Source of the DNA: Herbaspirillum sp. GW103
Lineage (GTDB): Bacteria > Pseudomonadota > Gammaproteobacteria > Burkholderiales > Burkholderiaceae_D
Length of the DNA stretch: 64,000 nucleotides
NCBI RefSeq assembly: GCF_000261365.1
Contig: NZ_AJVC01000006.1
Span: 744,001 to 808,000, forward strand
Direction: 5' to 3'
Part shown: piece by piece, positions 27,847 to 37,775 of the stretch
Layout: each line of letters opens with the position of its first letter
How positions within the stretch are numbered: the first letter of the stretch is position 1
Position numbers and translations under genes: made by a program
The notes under the pieces: model-generated
Seen by the model: the letters and a program-made list of their open reading frames with translations, nothing else
What the model was told of the DNA's origin: nothing
The model's database searches: none

Positions 27847-27882
27847 CAGCAGTCGGGTAGCTTGCAAGATACCCGGCTGCTG
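27847..27882 (+). terminator. Hairpin after nrdB, possible terminator
   Basis: CAGCAGTCGGGTA pairs with TACCCGGCTGCTG (one G-T pair) across a 10-nt loop. No T-run follows, so it may be a decay barrier or a factor-dependent stop. Confidence 0.45.
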
Positions 27883-27945
27883 AAACGGAAAAGGCCTACG
27901 CCAAATTAATGAACAGTCAGAGACCGAATCAATCTTCTCTGTTAT

Positions 27946-28056
27946 CGCCGCTTAACCCCATCTTGTCGGGTCAGGCGGCTTTTCCTTTGAAAAACACCAA
28001 GGTTTTTCAGGAACGCGATTCCGACGCTAGCGTTTGAACACGCTGGCGTTTTTTTT
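27946..28056 (+). other. Cluster of hairpins ending in a strong terminator, possible small RNA
   Basis: Three hairpins follow each other. The first is GCCGC/GCGGC with inner CCC/GGG and TTTT after it (27947-27983). The second is GAAAAAC/GTTTTTC (27989-28008). The third is ACGCTAGCGT/ACGCTGGCGT with eight T (28024-28056). No coding gene is apparent. The last is a clear plus-strand terminator; the set could be a structured small RNA between nrdB and the histone-like gene. Confidence 0.45.
28024..28056 (+). terminator. Rho-independent terminator upstream of the histone H1-like gene
   Basis: A 10-bp stem with one G-T pair and a TTGAAC loop is followed by eight T. Confidence 0.85.
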
Positions 28057-28307
28057 GGTGTCGCGCCTGCTCCCGTAGTCGCATCTTCCTGCGCCATTGC
28101 GCGGGCACTACCGGAGGGGCGTCGCCAAGATAGCTGAAGCGCTGCATAGGTGAGGGGATGCAGCAGTTCAGCTGGTGCCGAATTCATTAGCGCAAGCCAC
28201 AGGCGGCTTGTGCCGATGAATAGCTCGCCCGCGTCATCGCGATGTCGCGTGCGGGTTGCTTATATCAAGCTTGATTTTTTCCATTCACGTGAAGAAGGAG
28301 AAACAAA

Positions 28308-29018
28308 ATGGCAACAGCAGCAAAGAAGACCGCGGCGAAGAAGCCGGCGGCAAAGAAGGCGGCAGCCGCCAAGGAAACCACCAAGAAGGTAGCCGCGCCC
28401 AAGGCCGCAGCCGCCAAGAAGACCGTGGCCAAGGCCGCCGCCAAGCCGGCAGCCGTGAAGAAGGCAGCCGCTCCGAAGGCAGCAGCGAAGAAGGTTGCAG
28501 CGCCGAAGGCAGCTGCAAAGAAGACCGCAGCGCCGAAGGCAGCCGCAGCGAAGAAGGTTGCAGCACCGAAGGCAGCAGCGAAGAAGACCGCAGCACCGAA
28601 GGCAGCCGCAGCGAAGAAGGTTGCAGCACCGAAGGCAGCCGCCAAGAAGGTTGCAGCACCGAAGGCCGCCGCCAAGAAGGTCGCAGCACCGAAGGCAGCA
28701 GCCAAGAAGGTCGCAGCACCGAAGGCAGCAGCCAAGAAGGTCGCAGCACCGAAGGCAGCAGCCAAGAAGGTTGCAGCGCCGAAGGCAGCCGCCAAGAAGG
28801 TTGCAGCACCGAAGGCCGCTCCCAAGGCAGCCGCCAAGAAGGTAGCCGCTCCGAAGGCCGCAGCGCCCAAGGCAGCTGCAGCACCGAAGGCAGCCGCCAA
28901 GAAGGCCGCCGCTCCGAAGAAGGCAGCCGCCAAGCCGGCAGCCGCAGCACCGGCCGCCAAGACCGTGCTGAACCCGGCCGCTGCATGGCCGTTCCCGACC
29001 GGCGCTGGCCGTCCGTAA
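28308..29018 (+). CDS. Histone H1-like DNA-binding protein built of AAPKAAAKK repeats
   Basis: 236 residues, over 80 % Ala, Lys and Pro. The core is about ten tandem copies of a decapeptide (VAAPKAAAKK) encoded by a 30-bp DNA repeat. This resembles the C-terminal tail of eukaryotic H1 and bacterial AlgP/BpH1/HctB proteins, which compact DNA. The last 16 residues are different: LNPAAAWPFPTGAGRP, a non-charged end with one Trp. GAAGGAG lies seven bases before the ATG. Repeat number is expected to vary between strains. Confidence 0.88.
   Translation: MATAAKKTAAKKPAAKKAAAAKETTKKVAAPKAAAAKKTVAKAAAKPAAVKKAAAPKAAAKKVAAPKAAAKKTAAPKAAAAKKVAAPKAAAKKTAAPKAAAAKKVAAPKAAAKKVAAPKAAAKKVAAPKAAAKKVAAPKAAAKKVAAPKAAAKKVAAPKAAAKKVAAPKAAPKAAAKKVAAPKAAAPKAAAAPKAAAKKAAAPKKAAAKPAAAAPAAKTVLNPAAAWPFPTGAGRP
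28485..28830. repeat. 30-bp tandem repeat array inside the histone-like gene
   Basis: Near-identical units such as AAGGTCGCAGCACCGAAGGC plus ten further bases repeat about ten times in frame. Some copies are exact, so recombination or slippage could change the copy number. Confidence 0.85.
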
Positions 29019-29057
29019 GATCGGCGCGCGTCTAGTCTGATCCCCTCAGACTGAAGG

Positions 29058-29093
29058 CCGCTGTGTGGCATTGCGCCATGCAGCGGTTTTTTT
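29058..29093 (+). terminator. Terminator of the histone-like gene
   Basis: CCGCTG pairs with CAGCGG, with inner TGGC/GCCA, then seven T. A smaller AGTCTGA/TCAGACT hairpin (29034-29052) comes first. Confidence 0.88.
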
Positions 29094-29333
29094 ATGCCCG
29101 GCCGATCCGCGGCCACGGCGCTCACTCTGCGCCGGTGATGGCGATTTGATGCGCTGGATTGCTCTGGCAATTCGTCGCAATGGCACAATATATGAAAGCT
29201 CGGGTATGCTCGCACGCGGCGCCCCGGTTTGTCTGCGCACTACGGCAGCGCGTGACGCAAGGTGCCGCTGGCGATTGCGCCGCCGCTGCTTGCCCTCTAG
29301 TATGTGCCCTGCCTCTCACTGATGGAGATCCCT
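29094..29333. other. Upstream region of yggT
   Basis: No gene is seen. An AT-rich patch (GGCACAATATATG near 29180-29192) may hold a promoter, but no good -35 fits. Confidence 0.35.
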
Positions 29334-29873
29334 GTGCTGCTTAGTATTTTCACGATGATCGTCAACGCCGTCGCCAGCATCCTGGCCGGTGTCATGCTGC
29401 TGCGTTTCTGGATGCAGGTGGTGCGCGTGCGTCCGCCGCAACCGGTGGGACAGTTCGTCTACCAGCTCTCGGACTGGCTGGTGCGTCCGCTGCGACGGGT
29501 GATGCCGGGCGGCGGTTACGACTGGGCCAGCCTGGTGGGGGCCTTCCTCATCGTGCTGCTGTCCATCATCGCCATCCTGGGCCTGCAGTCGGGCTTCGAC
29601 TTCAAACTCATCTTCCTGGTAGCGCTGGAGCGCTTCTTTGAATGGATCTGCTATGGCTTCATGGCCACGCTGATCATCGAGGCCGTCTTCAGCTGGGTCA
29701 ACCCGCACGCGCCGCTGGCGCCCTTCGTGGGCGCCCTGAACGATCCCCTGCTGCGTCCGCTGCGCCGAATCATCCCGCCGCTCGGAGGCGTCGACCTGTC
29801 CCCCCTGGTGCTGCTGATCCTGTTGCAGATCGCGGTGCGGGTGGTCAGCGGCCTGCTCTTCGGGATGTTCTGA
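29334..29873 (+). CDS. yggT: YggT family inner-membrane protein
   Basis: A 179-residue protein with two YGGT repeats, each with hydrophobic helices followed by a basic P-L-R-R segment (LVRPLRRVMPGGGYDWASL and LLRPLRRIIPPLGGVDLSPL). The GTG is chosen because GGAG lies six bases upstream; an ATG four codons earlier has no such site. The family is linked to osmotic or membrane functions but is not well defined. A bidirectional terminator separates it from the peroxiredoxin gene. Confidence 0.85.
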   Translation: MLLSIFTMIVNAVASILAGVMLLRFWMQVVRVRPPQPVGQFVYQLSDWLVRPLRRVMPGGGYDWASLVGAFLIVLLSIIAILGLQSGFDFKLIFLVALERFFEWICYGFMATLIIEAVFSWVNPHAPLAPFVGALNDPLLRPLRRIIPPLGGVDLSPLVLLILLQIAVRVVSGLLFGMF

Positions 29874-29900
29874 GCGCACTGCCGGGGCTTCTCCCCACAC

Positions 29901-29936
29901 GCAAAAAGAGCCGGACATCGTCCGGCTCTTTTGCTG
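29901..29936. terminator. Bidirectional terminator between yggT and the peroxiredoxin gene
   Basis: AGAGCCGGA pairs with TCCGGCTCT around CATCG, flanked by AAAAA on the left and TTTT on the right. Confidence 0.9.
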
Positions 29937-29955
29937 TCTGCCTGCTCTTCTGCGG

Positions 29956-30549
29956 TCAGCGCTTCTGCCTGGCCGACCATTGCTCCAGCGCCTGCATGGT
30001 GTTCTCCACATGCTTCTCCGGATTCATGTCGGTGTACTCGTAGAGGATCGCATGGTCCGGCGTGATGACGTAGGAGGTGCGGCTGGCATAGCCGGTCACC
30101 TTGAGGAACTGGGCGTCATAAGCCTTCATGATCTTCTTGTCGACATCGGCAGCCACGGCGAACTTGCTGCGGCATTCACTGACGGAGAACTTGTTGAGGG
30201 TCTCGATATTGTCGCCCGACACGCCGATGACGGTTGCCCCCAGGGCCTTGTAGCGGTCCACGGCCTCGGCGAAGAGATGGGCTTCGATGGTGCAGCCGGA
30301 GGTGAAGGCGGCCGGGTAGAAGTACAGCACCACCGGACCTTTCTTGAGCGCCTCCGAGAGCGTGAAGGTCGAAACCTGTCCGCCCAGTGAACTCGGGGCC
30401 GAGAACTCGGGCGCCTTGTCCCCGGGTTTGAGTGCCGCCAGCGCGGCCTGCGAACACAGGGCCGCCCCCACCAGCAGGGAGGCACCGCACCAGCGGCGCA
30501 GGCGGGCGGCAGCACCGGCGGTCATGGCAAACGAGGAAGGGCTCAGCAT
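29956..30549 (-). CDS. Exported peroxiredoxin, AhpC/TSA (BCP/PrxQ-like)
   Basis: A 197-residue thiol peroxidase. The N-terminus is basic then hydrophobic and ends AALA, so export to the periplasm is likely. The peroxidatic Cys is Cys86 in YPAAFTSGC, where the family usually has FTPGC. There is no Cys five residues later as in classical PrxQ; Cys126 could act as resolving residue. It is the last gene of the minus-strand block and should reduce peroxides in the envelope. Confidence 0.85.
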   Translation of the reverse strand: MLSPSSFAMTAGAAARLRRWCGASLLVGAALCSQAALAALKPGDKAPEFSAPSSLGGQVSTFTLSEALKKGPVVLYFYPAAFTSGCTIEAHLFAEAVDRYKALGATVIGVSGDNIETLNKFSVSECRSKFAVAADVDKKIMKAYDAQFLKVTGYASRTSYVITPDHAILYEYTDMNPEKHVENTMQALEQWSARQKR

Positions 30550-30613
30550 GGTCGATCTCCTTGGTGGGTCATGCTGCCGGCCTCACGCAGTGTCGTGCCG
30601 GCAGGCAGGCACA

Positions 30614-31549
30614 TCAGCCGAAACGATAACCGAAGGCCTGGTGGAAACGCTCCTCGATCTCGGCCCTGGACGGTGCGTGGTTCTGCGGTCCCTGCGAAGC
30701 GATCTTGATGGAGCCCATCAGGCTGGCCAGGCGTCCCGTGGTTTCCCAGTCGTAGCCTTCGGTCAGGCCGAACAGCATGCCGGCGCGGAAGGCATCGCCG
30801 CAACCGGTCGGATCGGCGATCCGGTCGGCCGGTACGCAGGGGATGGCATATTGCTTGCCGTCCACGAAGATGTCCGCACCCAGTTCACCGCGCGTGACCA
30901 CCAGGGCCGTGACGCGCTCGGCGATCTGTGCCAGCGACAGTCCGGTGCGCGCGGTCAGCAGCTCGGCTTCGTAATCGTTGACGGCCACGTGGGTGGCCAG
31001 GTCGATGAAGTTCTTGAGGTCGTTGCCATCGAACATCGGCATGCCCTGGCCCGGATCGAAGATCAGCGGGATGTTCAGCTCGGCGGCCTGCTGGGCATGC
31101 TGCAGCATGCCGTCGCGGCCATCCGGGGCGACGATGGCGAACTTGACCGGGCCGGCATCGGCCACCTTGTTCTCGTGCGACCAGGTCATGGCGCCGGGGT
31201 GGAAGGCGGTGATCTGGTTGCTGTCGGCATCGGTGGTGATGAAGCACTGGGCCGTGAAGGAAGACTCGATCTGGCGCACGCATTGCGTGGAGATGCCCAG
31301 CGCCGCAAAGCGCTCCATGTAGGGCGCGCTGTCCAGGCCAACAGTGGCCATCACGATGGGCTCACCGCCCAGCAGCTTGAGGTTGTAGGCGATGTTGCCG
31401 GCACAGCCGCCGAATTCGCGGCGCATGGTCGGCACCAGGAAAGAGACGTTGACCTTGTGCAACTGGTCGGCCAGCAGGGCTTCGGCGAAGCGGCCCTCGT
31501 ACTGCATGATGTTGTCGTAAGCGAGGGAACCGCAGATCAGGGAGCTCAT
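30614..31549 (-). CDS. PfkB-family carbohydrate kinase, adenosine-kinase-like
   Basis: A 311-residue ribokinase-fold enzyme. The first PfkB signature is in GGCAGNIAYNLKLLGG near residue 50 and the second is DPTGCGDAFRAG near 260, with the catalytic Asp in GCGDA. The start is MSSLICGSLAYDNI; an upstream extension is Arg-rich and unsupported. Similar betaproteobacterial proteins are annotated as adenosine or sugar kinases; the true substrate cannot be told here. Confidence 0.88.
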   Translation of the reverse strand: MSSLICGSLAYDNIMQYEGRFAEALLADQLHKVNVSFLVPTMRREFGGCAGNIAYNLKLLGGEPIVMATVGLDSAPYMERFAALGISTQCVRQIESSFTAQCFITTDADSNQITAFHPGAMTWSHENKVADAGPVKFAIVAPDGRDGMLQHAQQAAELNIPLIFDPGQGMPMFDGNDLKNFIDLATHVAVNDYEAELLTARTGLSLAQIAERVTALVVTRGELGADIFVDGKQYAIPCVPADRIADPTGCGDAFRAGMLFGLTEGYDWETTGRLASLMGSIKIASQGPQNHAPSRAEIEERFHQAFGYRFG

Positions 31550-31655
31550 GGGGTGGTCGGGACTTGTGAGTGAATGATGCCGCATTGTAGAAGAAAAGCG
31601 GCGTGCAGTCCGAACCTGACGCAAGTCGTTTCGTGTTCAGGCAGGGCGGTGACGA

Positions 31656-32927
31656 TCAGGGATAGAAGAGATAGATGCGATAGCCCGAGACCAGCGCATC
31701 CTTGAGCTCGAAGTTGATCCTGATCTGCTGTTCGCTCTCGGGGCCGATGCCGCTGTCGGCCTGGCCCGGGTCGGCCAGATAGTCACGCGGACGGAAGACG
31801 CGGCGCACCACGGCCTTTTCGTCGTCATTGTTGAGCGTGAGCTCGATATGCGGCCAGGCCTGGGCGCTGATGCCGCGATTGCGCATCACCAGCGAGAGCG
31901 CATACACGTTCTGGTTGGGCGGCACCACCTGCAGTTCGTTGGATTCCAGCGAGAGCCGGTCGATCTCGGTGGGCAGGCCGACGGTGCAATGCAAGGCCAC
32001 GCACATGCCGTTGAGCATGGGGCGCAGTTGCGGCACCGCCGCGGCCAGCGGATTGCGCCAGTAATAAAGCGATTGCAGCAGCAGCACCGGCACCATCACG
32101 CCGGCCAGCACCATCATCACCATCTTCATGACCTGGCTGATGCGCGCGCGGCGCTCAGCGCGCCTGACGAAGCCGGGCTCGGCGGCGGGCTCGTCGTCTT
32201 GCGCGTCGTCCTGTTCTTGCCCTGACGGTTCGTCAAGGGCGGAGAATGCCTCCTCGGACTGCGCCACCTCGTGCAACACGGGTTCATCATCGATGCGGAA
32301 GACGGCCGCCACCTCGGGCGGCGCGACAATCTCCTCGGCGTCGGCAGACGAGCGGCGCAGCAGGGCGGCGCTGTCCGGGGCTGGCTCGGGCGGTGTCGTC
32401 GGGCGGGCGGTCTGGTCATCCGCGGGGATCTCTGCGGCCGACGCGGCAGGCTTGAAGCTTGCTCCGAGGTCGGGAAGGTAGCCAGGGCTGGCGGGCGAGC
32501 GGAAGACCTTGGGCTCGGCGATGACCGGGATGGCCGCAGGCGCGGCCGCCAAGGCAGCGACGGGCGCAGTGGGCTGTGCAGCAGGAACGTTCACCTCTGG
32601 AACGGACGTCTGCGCGGCGGGCGCGACAGGAACCGGCTGCGCGGCAAGCGGCGCGCCAGATTGTTCATAGGGGCTGTTGGCGGGGCCACTGGGGGCTGCC
32701 GCCGGTGCGGGGGGCGATGGGGGCGGCGTGCTCATGCCGGCCTGGGCCTTGCTGCCCGGCGCCGGCTGGTAATGACCGTCGGCCACGCTGGCCTCGACCA
32801 GGAATTCGTTACCGTTGAAGACCTGGCGGCAGTTGCCGCAGCGGACCAGTCCGCCGCGCAGTTTGAGCTGGTCGCTGGCGACCCTGAAGATGGTCAGGCA
32901 GTGCGGACACTGGGTCGCCAGCGCCAT
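31656..32927 (-). CDS. MJ0042 zinc-finger and DUF3426 membrane protein
   Basis: A 423-residue protein. An N-terminal zinc ribbon has Cys7, Cys10, Cys30 and Cys33. It is followed by a long Pro/Ala-rich, acidic, low-complexity linker, one membrane helix near residue 270 (MVMMVLAGVMVPVLLLQSLY), and a C-terminal DUF3426 domain probably outside the cytoplasm. Location directly behind prmA (3-bp gap) is conserved in Betaproteobacteria. Function unknown. Confidence 0.85.
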   Translation of the reverse strand: MALATQCPHCLTIFRVASDQLKLRGGLVRCGNCRQVFNGNEFLVEASVADGHYQPAPGSKAQAGMSTPPPSPPAPAAAPSGPANSPYEQSGAPLAAQPVPVAPAAQTSVPEVNVPAAQPTAPVAALAAAPAAIPVIAEPKVFRSPASPGYLPDLGASFKPAASAAEIPADDQTARPTTPPEPAPDSAALLRRSSADAEEIVAPPEVAAVFRIDDEPVLHEVAQSEEAFSALDEPSGQEQDDAQDDEPAAEPGFVRRAERRARISQVMKMVMMVLAGVMVPVLLLQSLYYWRNPLAAAVPQLRPMLNGMCVALHCTVGLPTEIDRLSLESNELQVVPPNQNVYALSLVMRNRGISAQAWPHIELTLNNDDEKAVVRRVFRPRDYLADPGQADSGIGPESEQQIRINFELKDALVSGYRIYLFYP

Positions 32928-32930
32928 GGA

Positions 32931-33845
32931 TTACTCCGGCAGGCGGCCCGCCAGGGCCACCCAGCCTTCATGTTCAGCCCACACGGTCAGGGCGATGTAG
33001 GGAGCATAGGTGGCGATGACTTCCTGCGCCTGGCGATCCAGCACGCCCGACAGCACCAGCGAGCCACCGGCGCGCACGCGGCCAGCCAGCATCGGCGCCA
33101 TCAGTTGCAGGGGACCGGCCAGGATGTTGGCCACCACCACGTCGAAGCGTTCCCCTTCCGGATGGGCTTCGGCGAAGGGTTCGGGCAGGTAATAAGCGGC
33201 GCTGCAATGATTGCGTGCGGTATTGTGCTGGGCCGACTCCAGCGCCTGCGGATCGATGTCCACCCCGATCACCTGGGGTACGCCGATCTTGGCGGCGACC
33301 AGCGCCAGGATGCCCGAGCCGCAGCCGTAGTCCAGCAGCGTGCGGGCTTGCGTGGCATTGGCTTCCAGCCACTCCATGCAAAGCCGCGTGGTCGGATGGC
33401 TGCCGGTGCCAAAGGCCAGGCCCGGATCCAGTTCCAGCACCAGGGCATCCGGATCGGCGGGGGCTTCGTGCCAGCTGGGCACGACCCAGATACGTTGGCC
33501 GATGTGGATGGGCTCGAACTGGGATTGCGTCAGGCGCACCCAGTCCTGCTCTTCCACGCTGCGGGTGGCAAAGGGCAGGGCATAGTCCAGGCCGATGGCC
33601 TTGGCCGCATCCATGACGATGGTGGCGTGGTCGGCATCCTTGCCGGCCAAGGCCACCACGCGGCTGCGATCCCAGGCGGCCGTTTCCGGCTCCATGCCGG
33701 GTTCGCCGAAGAGCGGACGCTCGGCGTCCGTCCCTTCATCGGCATCTTCCACCGACACCGACAGGGCGCCAGAGTCCATCAGGGCGTCGGACAATGCCTC
33801 CGCCTGTTCGCGCGCCACTTCGATGACGATTTCTACCCAAGCCAT
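32931..33845 (-). CDS. prmA: Ribosomal protein L11 methyltransferase
   Basis: A 304-residue SAM-dependent enzyme that trimethylates L11. An N-terminal substrate-recognition domain precedes the Rossmann fold with [14 protein letters not shown] near residues 168-180. Motif IV-like [11 protein letters not shown] follows, with the conserved [12 protein letters not shown] just before the SAM site is a PrmA hallmark. It lies between accC and the DUF3426 gene, a common accBC-prmA order. Confidence 0.96.
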   Translation of the reverse strand: MAWVEIVIEVAREQAEALSDALMDSGALSVSVEDADEGTDAERPLFGEPGMEPETAAWDRSRVVALAGKDADHATIVMDAAKAIGLDYALPFATRSVEEQDWVRLTQSQFEPIHIGQRIWVVPSWHEAPADPDALVLELDPGLAFGTGSHPTTRLCMEWLEANATQARTLLDYGCGSGILALVAAKIGVPQVIGVDIDPQALESAQHNTARNHCSAAYYLPEPFAEAHPEGERFDVVVANILAGPLQLMAPMLAGRVRAGGSLVLSGVLDRQAQEVIATYAPYIALTVWAEHEGWVALAGRLPE

Positions 33846-33902
33846 GCTTGCCTCTACCTTTGCCTTTGCTCTTGCGTTGCGTTGTTGCTGATGTGCTGCG
33901 AT

Positions 33903-35282
<1,380 letters not shown>

Positions 35283-35378
35283 AACAGGAATGAGGCGTCG
35301 CCAGGTTCAAGCGTTATAGGTTCCGGAGCCGGGCCGCGGCAGCCGTTGCTGCCAGGCCAGGGACTGCTGTGGCGGGAA

Positions 35379-35849
35379 TCAGCCCAGCACGAACAGCGGT
35401 TGGCCGAACTCGACGGCCTGGCCGTTTTCCACCAGGATCTGCTTGACCACGCCACCCTTGTCGGCGTCGATTTCGTTGAGCAGCTTCATGGCTTCGATGA
35501 TGCACAGGGTATCGCCTTCCTTGACTTCCTTGCCCACTTCGACGAAAGCCGGTGCGCCCGGTGCCGAGGAACGGTAGAAGGTGCCGACCATGGGCGACTT
35601 GACGATATGGCCTTCCGGCACGGCCGGGGCCGCCGGTGCGGCAGCGGGGGCCGCAGCAGGCGCGGCAGCGGCCACGGGGGCGGCGGCCGGCGCGTAGGCC
35701 TGCTGTTGCGGCACCATCACCACCTGGTTCTGGGCATTCGGGGAAGACTTGACGATGCGGACCTTGCTTTCACCTTCGGTGACTTCCAGCTCTTCGATGG
35801 CCGATTCAGCAACCAGGTCGATGAGCGTCTTGAGTTTTCGTAAATCCAT
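35379..35849 (-). CDS. accB: Biotin carboxyl carrier protein of acetyl-CoA carboxylase
   Basis: 156 residues. A short helical N-terminus ([16 protein letters not shown]) is followed by an Ala/Pro linker (about residues 50-77) and a biotinyl domain with Lys122 in EAMKL as the attachment site. The thumb-type loop [14 protein letters not shown] is present. The linker consists mostly of Ala and Pro, which gives flexibility between AccC and the carboxyltransferase. Confidence 0.97.
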   Translation of the reverse strand: MDLRKLKTLIDLVAESAIEELEVTEGESKVRIVKSSPNAQNQVVMVPQQQAYAPAAAPVAAAAPAAAPAAAPAAPAVPEGHIVKSPMVGTFYRSSAPGAPAFVEVGKEVKEGDTLCIIEAMKLLNEIDADKGGVVKQILVENGQAVEFGQPLFVLG

Positions 35850-35973
35850 TTGAATCCCTCGGAATGTAGATAAGTAGTGTTAACGAAGCGCCGGCGCTCT
35901 GTCGCGTCCGGCGGGTTCAGTCTGGGTCTTGCAGTACGTGAAGCGATCCGTTCGAAGCGGGGGCAGCCCGCCG

Positions 35974-36411
35974 TCAGGATTGACGCAGCCAGTAGTCGAC
36001 GGCCATGCGATAACCGTCCACCCCGAAGCCGCACAGGACTGCCCGGGCGATGCCGGACAGGTAGGAAAAATGCCGGAACTCCTCGCGCTGGTGCACATTG
36101 GAGATATGCAGTTCCACGAAGGGAATGGCCACGCCGGCCAGCGCATCGCGCAGGGCCACGCTGGTATGCGTGAGTCCGCCCGGGTTGATGATGATGCCAT
36201 CGACCCCCTCCAGGCGCGCCTGGTGGATGCGGTCGATCAGGGCGCCTTCGTGATTGCTCTGGAAGCTCGCCAGGTGCGCCCCGGCGGCGCGGGCCTGTTC
36301 TTGTGCACGCTGTTCGATATCGGCCAGCGTGGTCGATCCGTAGACTTCCGGCTCCCGGGTTCCGAGCAGATTGAGGTTCGGACCATTGAGCAGGAGTAGC
36401 TGTTTTGCCAT
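35974..36411 (-). CDS. aroQ: 3-dehydroquinate dehydratase, type II
   Basis: A 145-residue AroQ of the shikimate pathway. The N-terminus is [21 protein letters not shown] with the catalytic Tyr24; QSNHEG and the active-site HISN segment follow. It precedes accB on the same strand, the standard arrangement. A second shikimate gene, aroE, is at 43.5 kb. Confidence 0.97.
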   Translation of the reverse strand: MAKQLLLLNGPNLNLLGTREPEVYGSTTLADIEQRAQEQARAAGAHLASFQSNHEGALIDRIHQARLEGVDGIIINPGGLTHTSVALRDALAGVAIPFVELHISNVHQREEFRHFSYLSGIARAVLCGFGVDGYRMAVDYWLRQS

Positions 36412-36542
36412 GGAGATTAAGCTCCGTTTGACGACGATGCGCGCATTTTGCCGTCAAATACCATCATTTGGCAAGAAAAACTTTCTTTTCACGGATTTGC
36501 GTTTGGCACGGCGGCCAGGTGGCCTCGCAGGTGACTCCAGGA

Positions 36543-37064
36543 TCAGAGCTGTGCCAGGTCGGCGCGCAGTTCATCGAACTTGATGCGGCCCAGGTAGACC
36601 TTCTTGACGTTGCCGTCCTTGCCCACCAGAGCGGTGAACGGAAGACCGCCCGCCTGATTGCCGAATTGCCGCAGCAAATCGGTGGCGCCGGTTCCGGCAA
36701 CGAAGAGAGGATAGCGGATTTGGTACTTTTGCGCAAACTTGGCGATATTTTCCTGACTATCGACGCCAATTCCGAGAATTTGCACCGGCGCGATTTCCTG
36801 CTGCAAGGCCGTCAGCTCCGGCATTTCTTCCACGCAGGGGCCGCACCAGGTGGCCCAGAAGTTCACGATCAGGGGCTTGCCCTTGTACTGCGCCAGCGAC
36901 TGCGTCTGCCCGCTGGCATCCGGCATCGATTGCGACAACAGCGTGTTGAGCGCCTGGGTCTCCGGCGAGACGGGCGGGTTGGTGCGATGGCCGACATAGA
37001 CGCCAACGCCCACGCAAACGGCCGCAACTACGGCCAACAGGATGATATTTTTCAGCTTCGTCAT
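36543..37064 (-). CDS. TlpA/ResA-like membrane-anchored thiol-disulfide oxidoreductase
   Basis: A 173-residue thioredoxin-fold protein with an uncleaved or signal-like N-terminal helix (residues 6-24), so the domain faces the periplasm. The active site is WCGPC with Cys74 and Cys77, followed by the GIGVDSQENI and cis-Pro GGLPFTALV segments. This type reduces apocytochrome c or other envelope disulfides. It lies 3 bp from the next upstream gene and probably shares its transcript. Confidence 0.9.
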   Translation of the reverse strand: MTKLKNIILLAVVAAVCVGVGVYVGHRTNPPVSPETQALNTLLSQSMPDASGQTQSLAQYKGKPLIVNFWATWCGPCVEEMPELTALQQEIAPVQILGIGVDSQENIAKFAQKYQIRYPLFVAGTGATDLLRQFGNQAGGLPFTALVGKDGNVKKVYLGRIKFDELRADLAQL

Positions 37065-37067
37065 GAG

Positions 37068-37700
37068 TCAGTCCTCGGAGGGGGCGTCGATCAGATTGGC
37101 CAGCGCAGCCGCATCGCCGCGCTCGGGGCGTTTGCCGGGCGCCGCACGGAGGCTGCCGCGCAGATCGTCTTGGTCATACAGGGCCAGATGGGCCAGTTCG
37201 GGGTCGGCGCCGCGCTGGGGCAGCAGGAAGCTCAGGGTCTCCACGGCCTGGCCGGTGCGGAAGTGGCTGGTCTCCCCGACCTCGAAGTTCACATTCTTGT
37301 TCAGCAGGAAGATCTCGACATCCTTGGCACTGGGGGAGAACAGCTGCAAGTGGATGTCAGAATGTTCACCTGCCGTGCCATTCCACACCGCGCCGGTAAT
37401 ATAAGGATTGAACTGTTGCAGGTCCTGCATCAGTTGCAGGGCCACCTGGCGCAGGTGCAAGAGGCGCGCCGGTTGCGTGTCGGCAAAGAAGAGTTCGTTG
37501 TAGATGCGCACTTCTTCTTCGATCTGTTCGTTATCCGGCATGATCTCGCCGCGCACCTTCTGGTTGCCCAGGATCTGTCTGGCGGCCTTGCGCTTGGCGC
37601 TGCCGTAGTCGGCACCGTCTTCGGCGATCATGCGAGCGGCGGCCGCGGCGATTTCGGCGCGCAGCTGCTCGGTAGGGGAAGTGAATTCGAATTCAGACAT
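37068..37700 (-). CDS. Conserved hypothetical protein upstream of mpl
   Basis: About 210 residues, starting MSEFEFTSPTEQLRAEIA; ATGs three and four codons earlier are alternatives. The N-terminal half is helical and charged. The middle contains GAVWNGTAGEHSDIHLQLF followed by a D-x-E-type strand (KDVEIFLLN), which faintly resembles the polymerase-beta nucleotidyltransferase pattern; this is a weak inference. The gene is divergent from mpl with a 75-bp gap and transcribed towards the TlpA-like gene. Confidence 0.7.
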   Translation of the reverse strand: MSEFEFTSPTEQLRAEIAAAAARMIAEDGADYGSAKRKAARQILGNQKVRGEIMPDNEQIEEEVRIYNELFFADTQPARLLHLRQVALQLMQDLQQFNPYITGAVWNGTAGEHSDIHLQLFSPSAKDVEIFLLNKNVNFEVGETSHFRTGQAVETLSFLLPQRGADPELAHLALYDQDDLRGSLRAAPGKRPERGDAAALANLIDAPSED

Positions 37701-37775
37701 GGCCGACATCATACTCGTTAGCGGGTGCACCCGCCGCCTCAGGTAAAATCGCGGGATTACACCCCAAGATTCGCT

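Noticed and set aside
27942-28187. Minus-strand ORF of 81 codons after nrdB
   Set aside because: It runs through a strong plus-strand terminator and has no recognisable feature.
28485-28830. CRISPR-like array
   Set aside because: The 30-bp units are directly adjacent without spacers and encode an in-frame Ala/Lys/Pro peptide.
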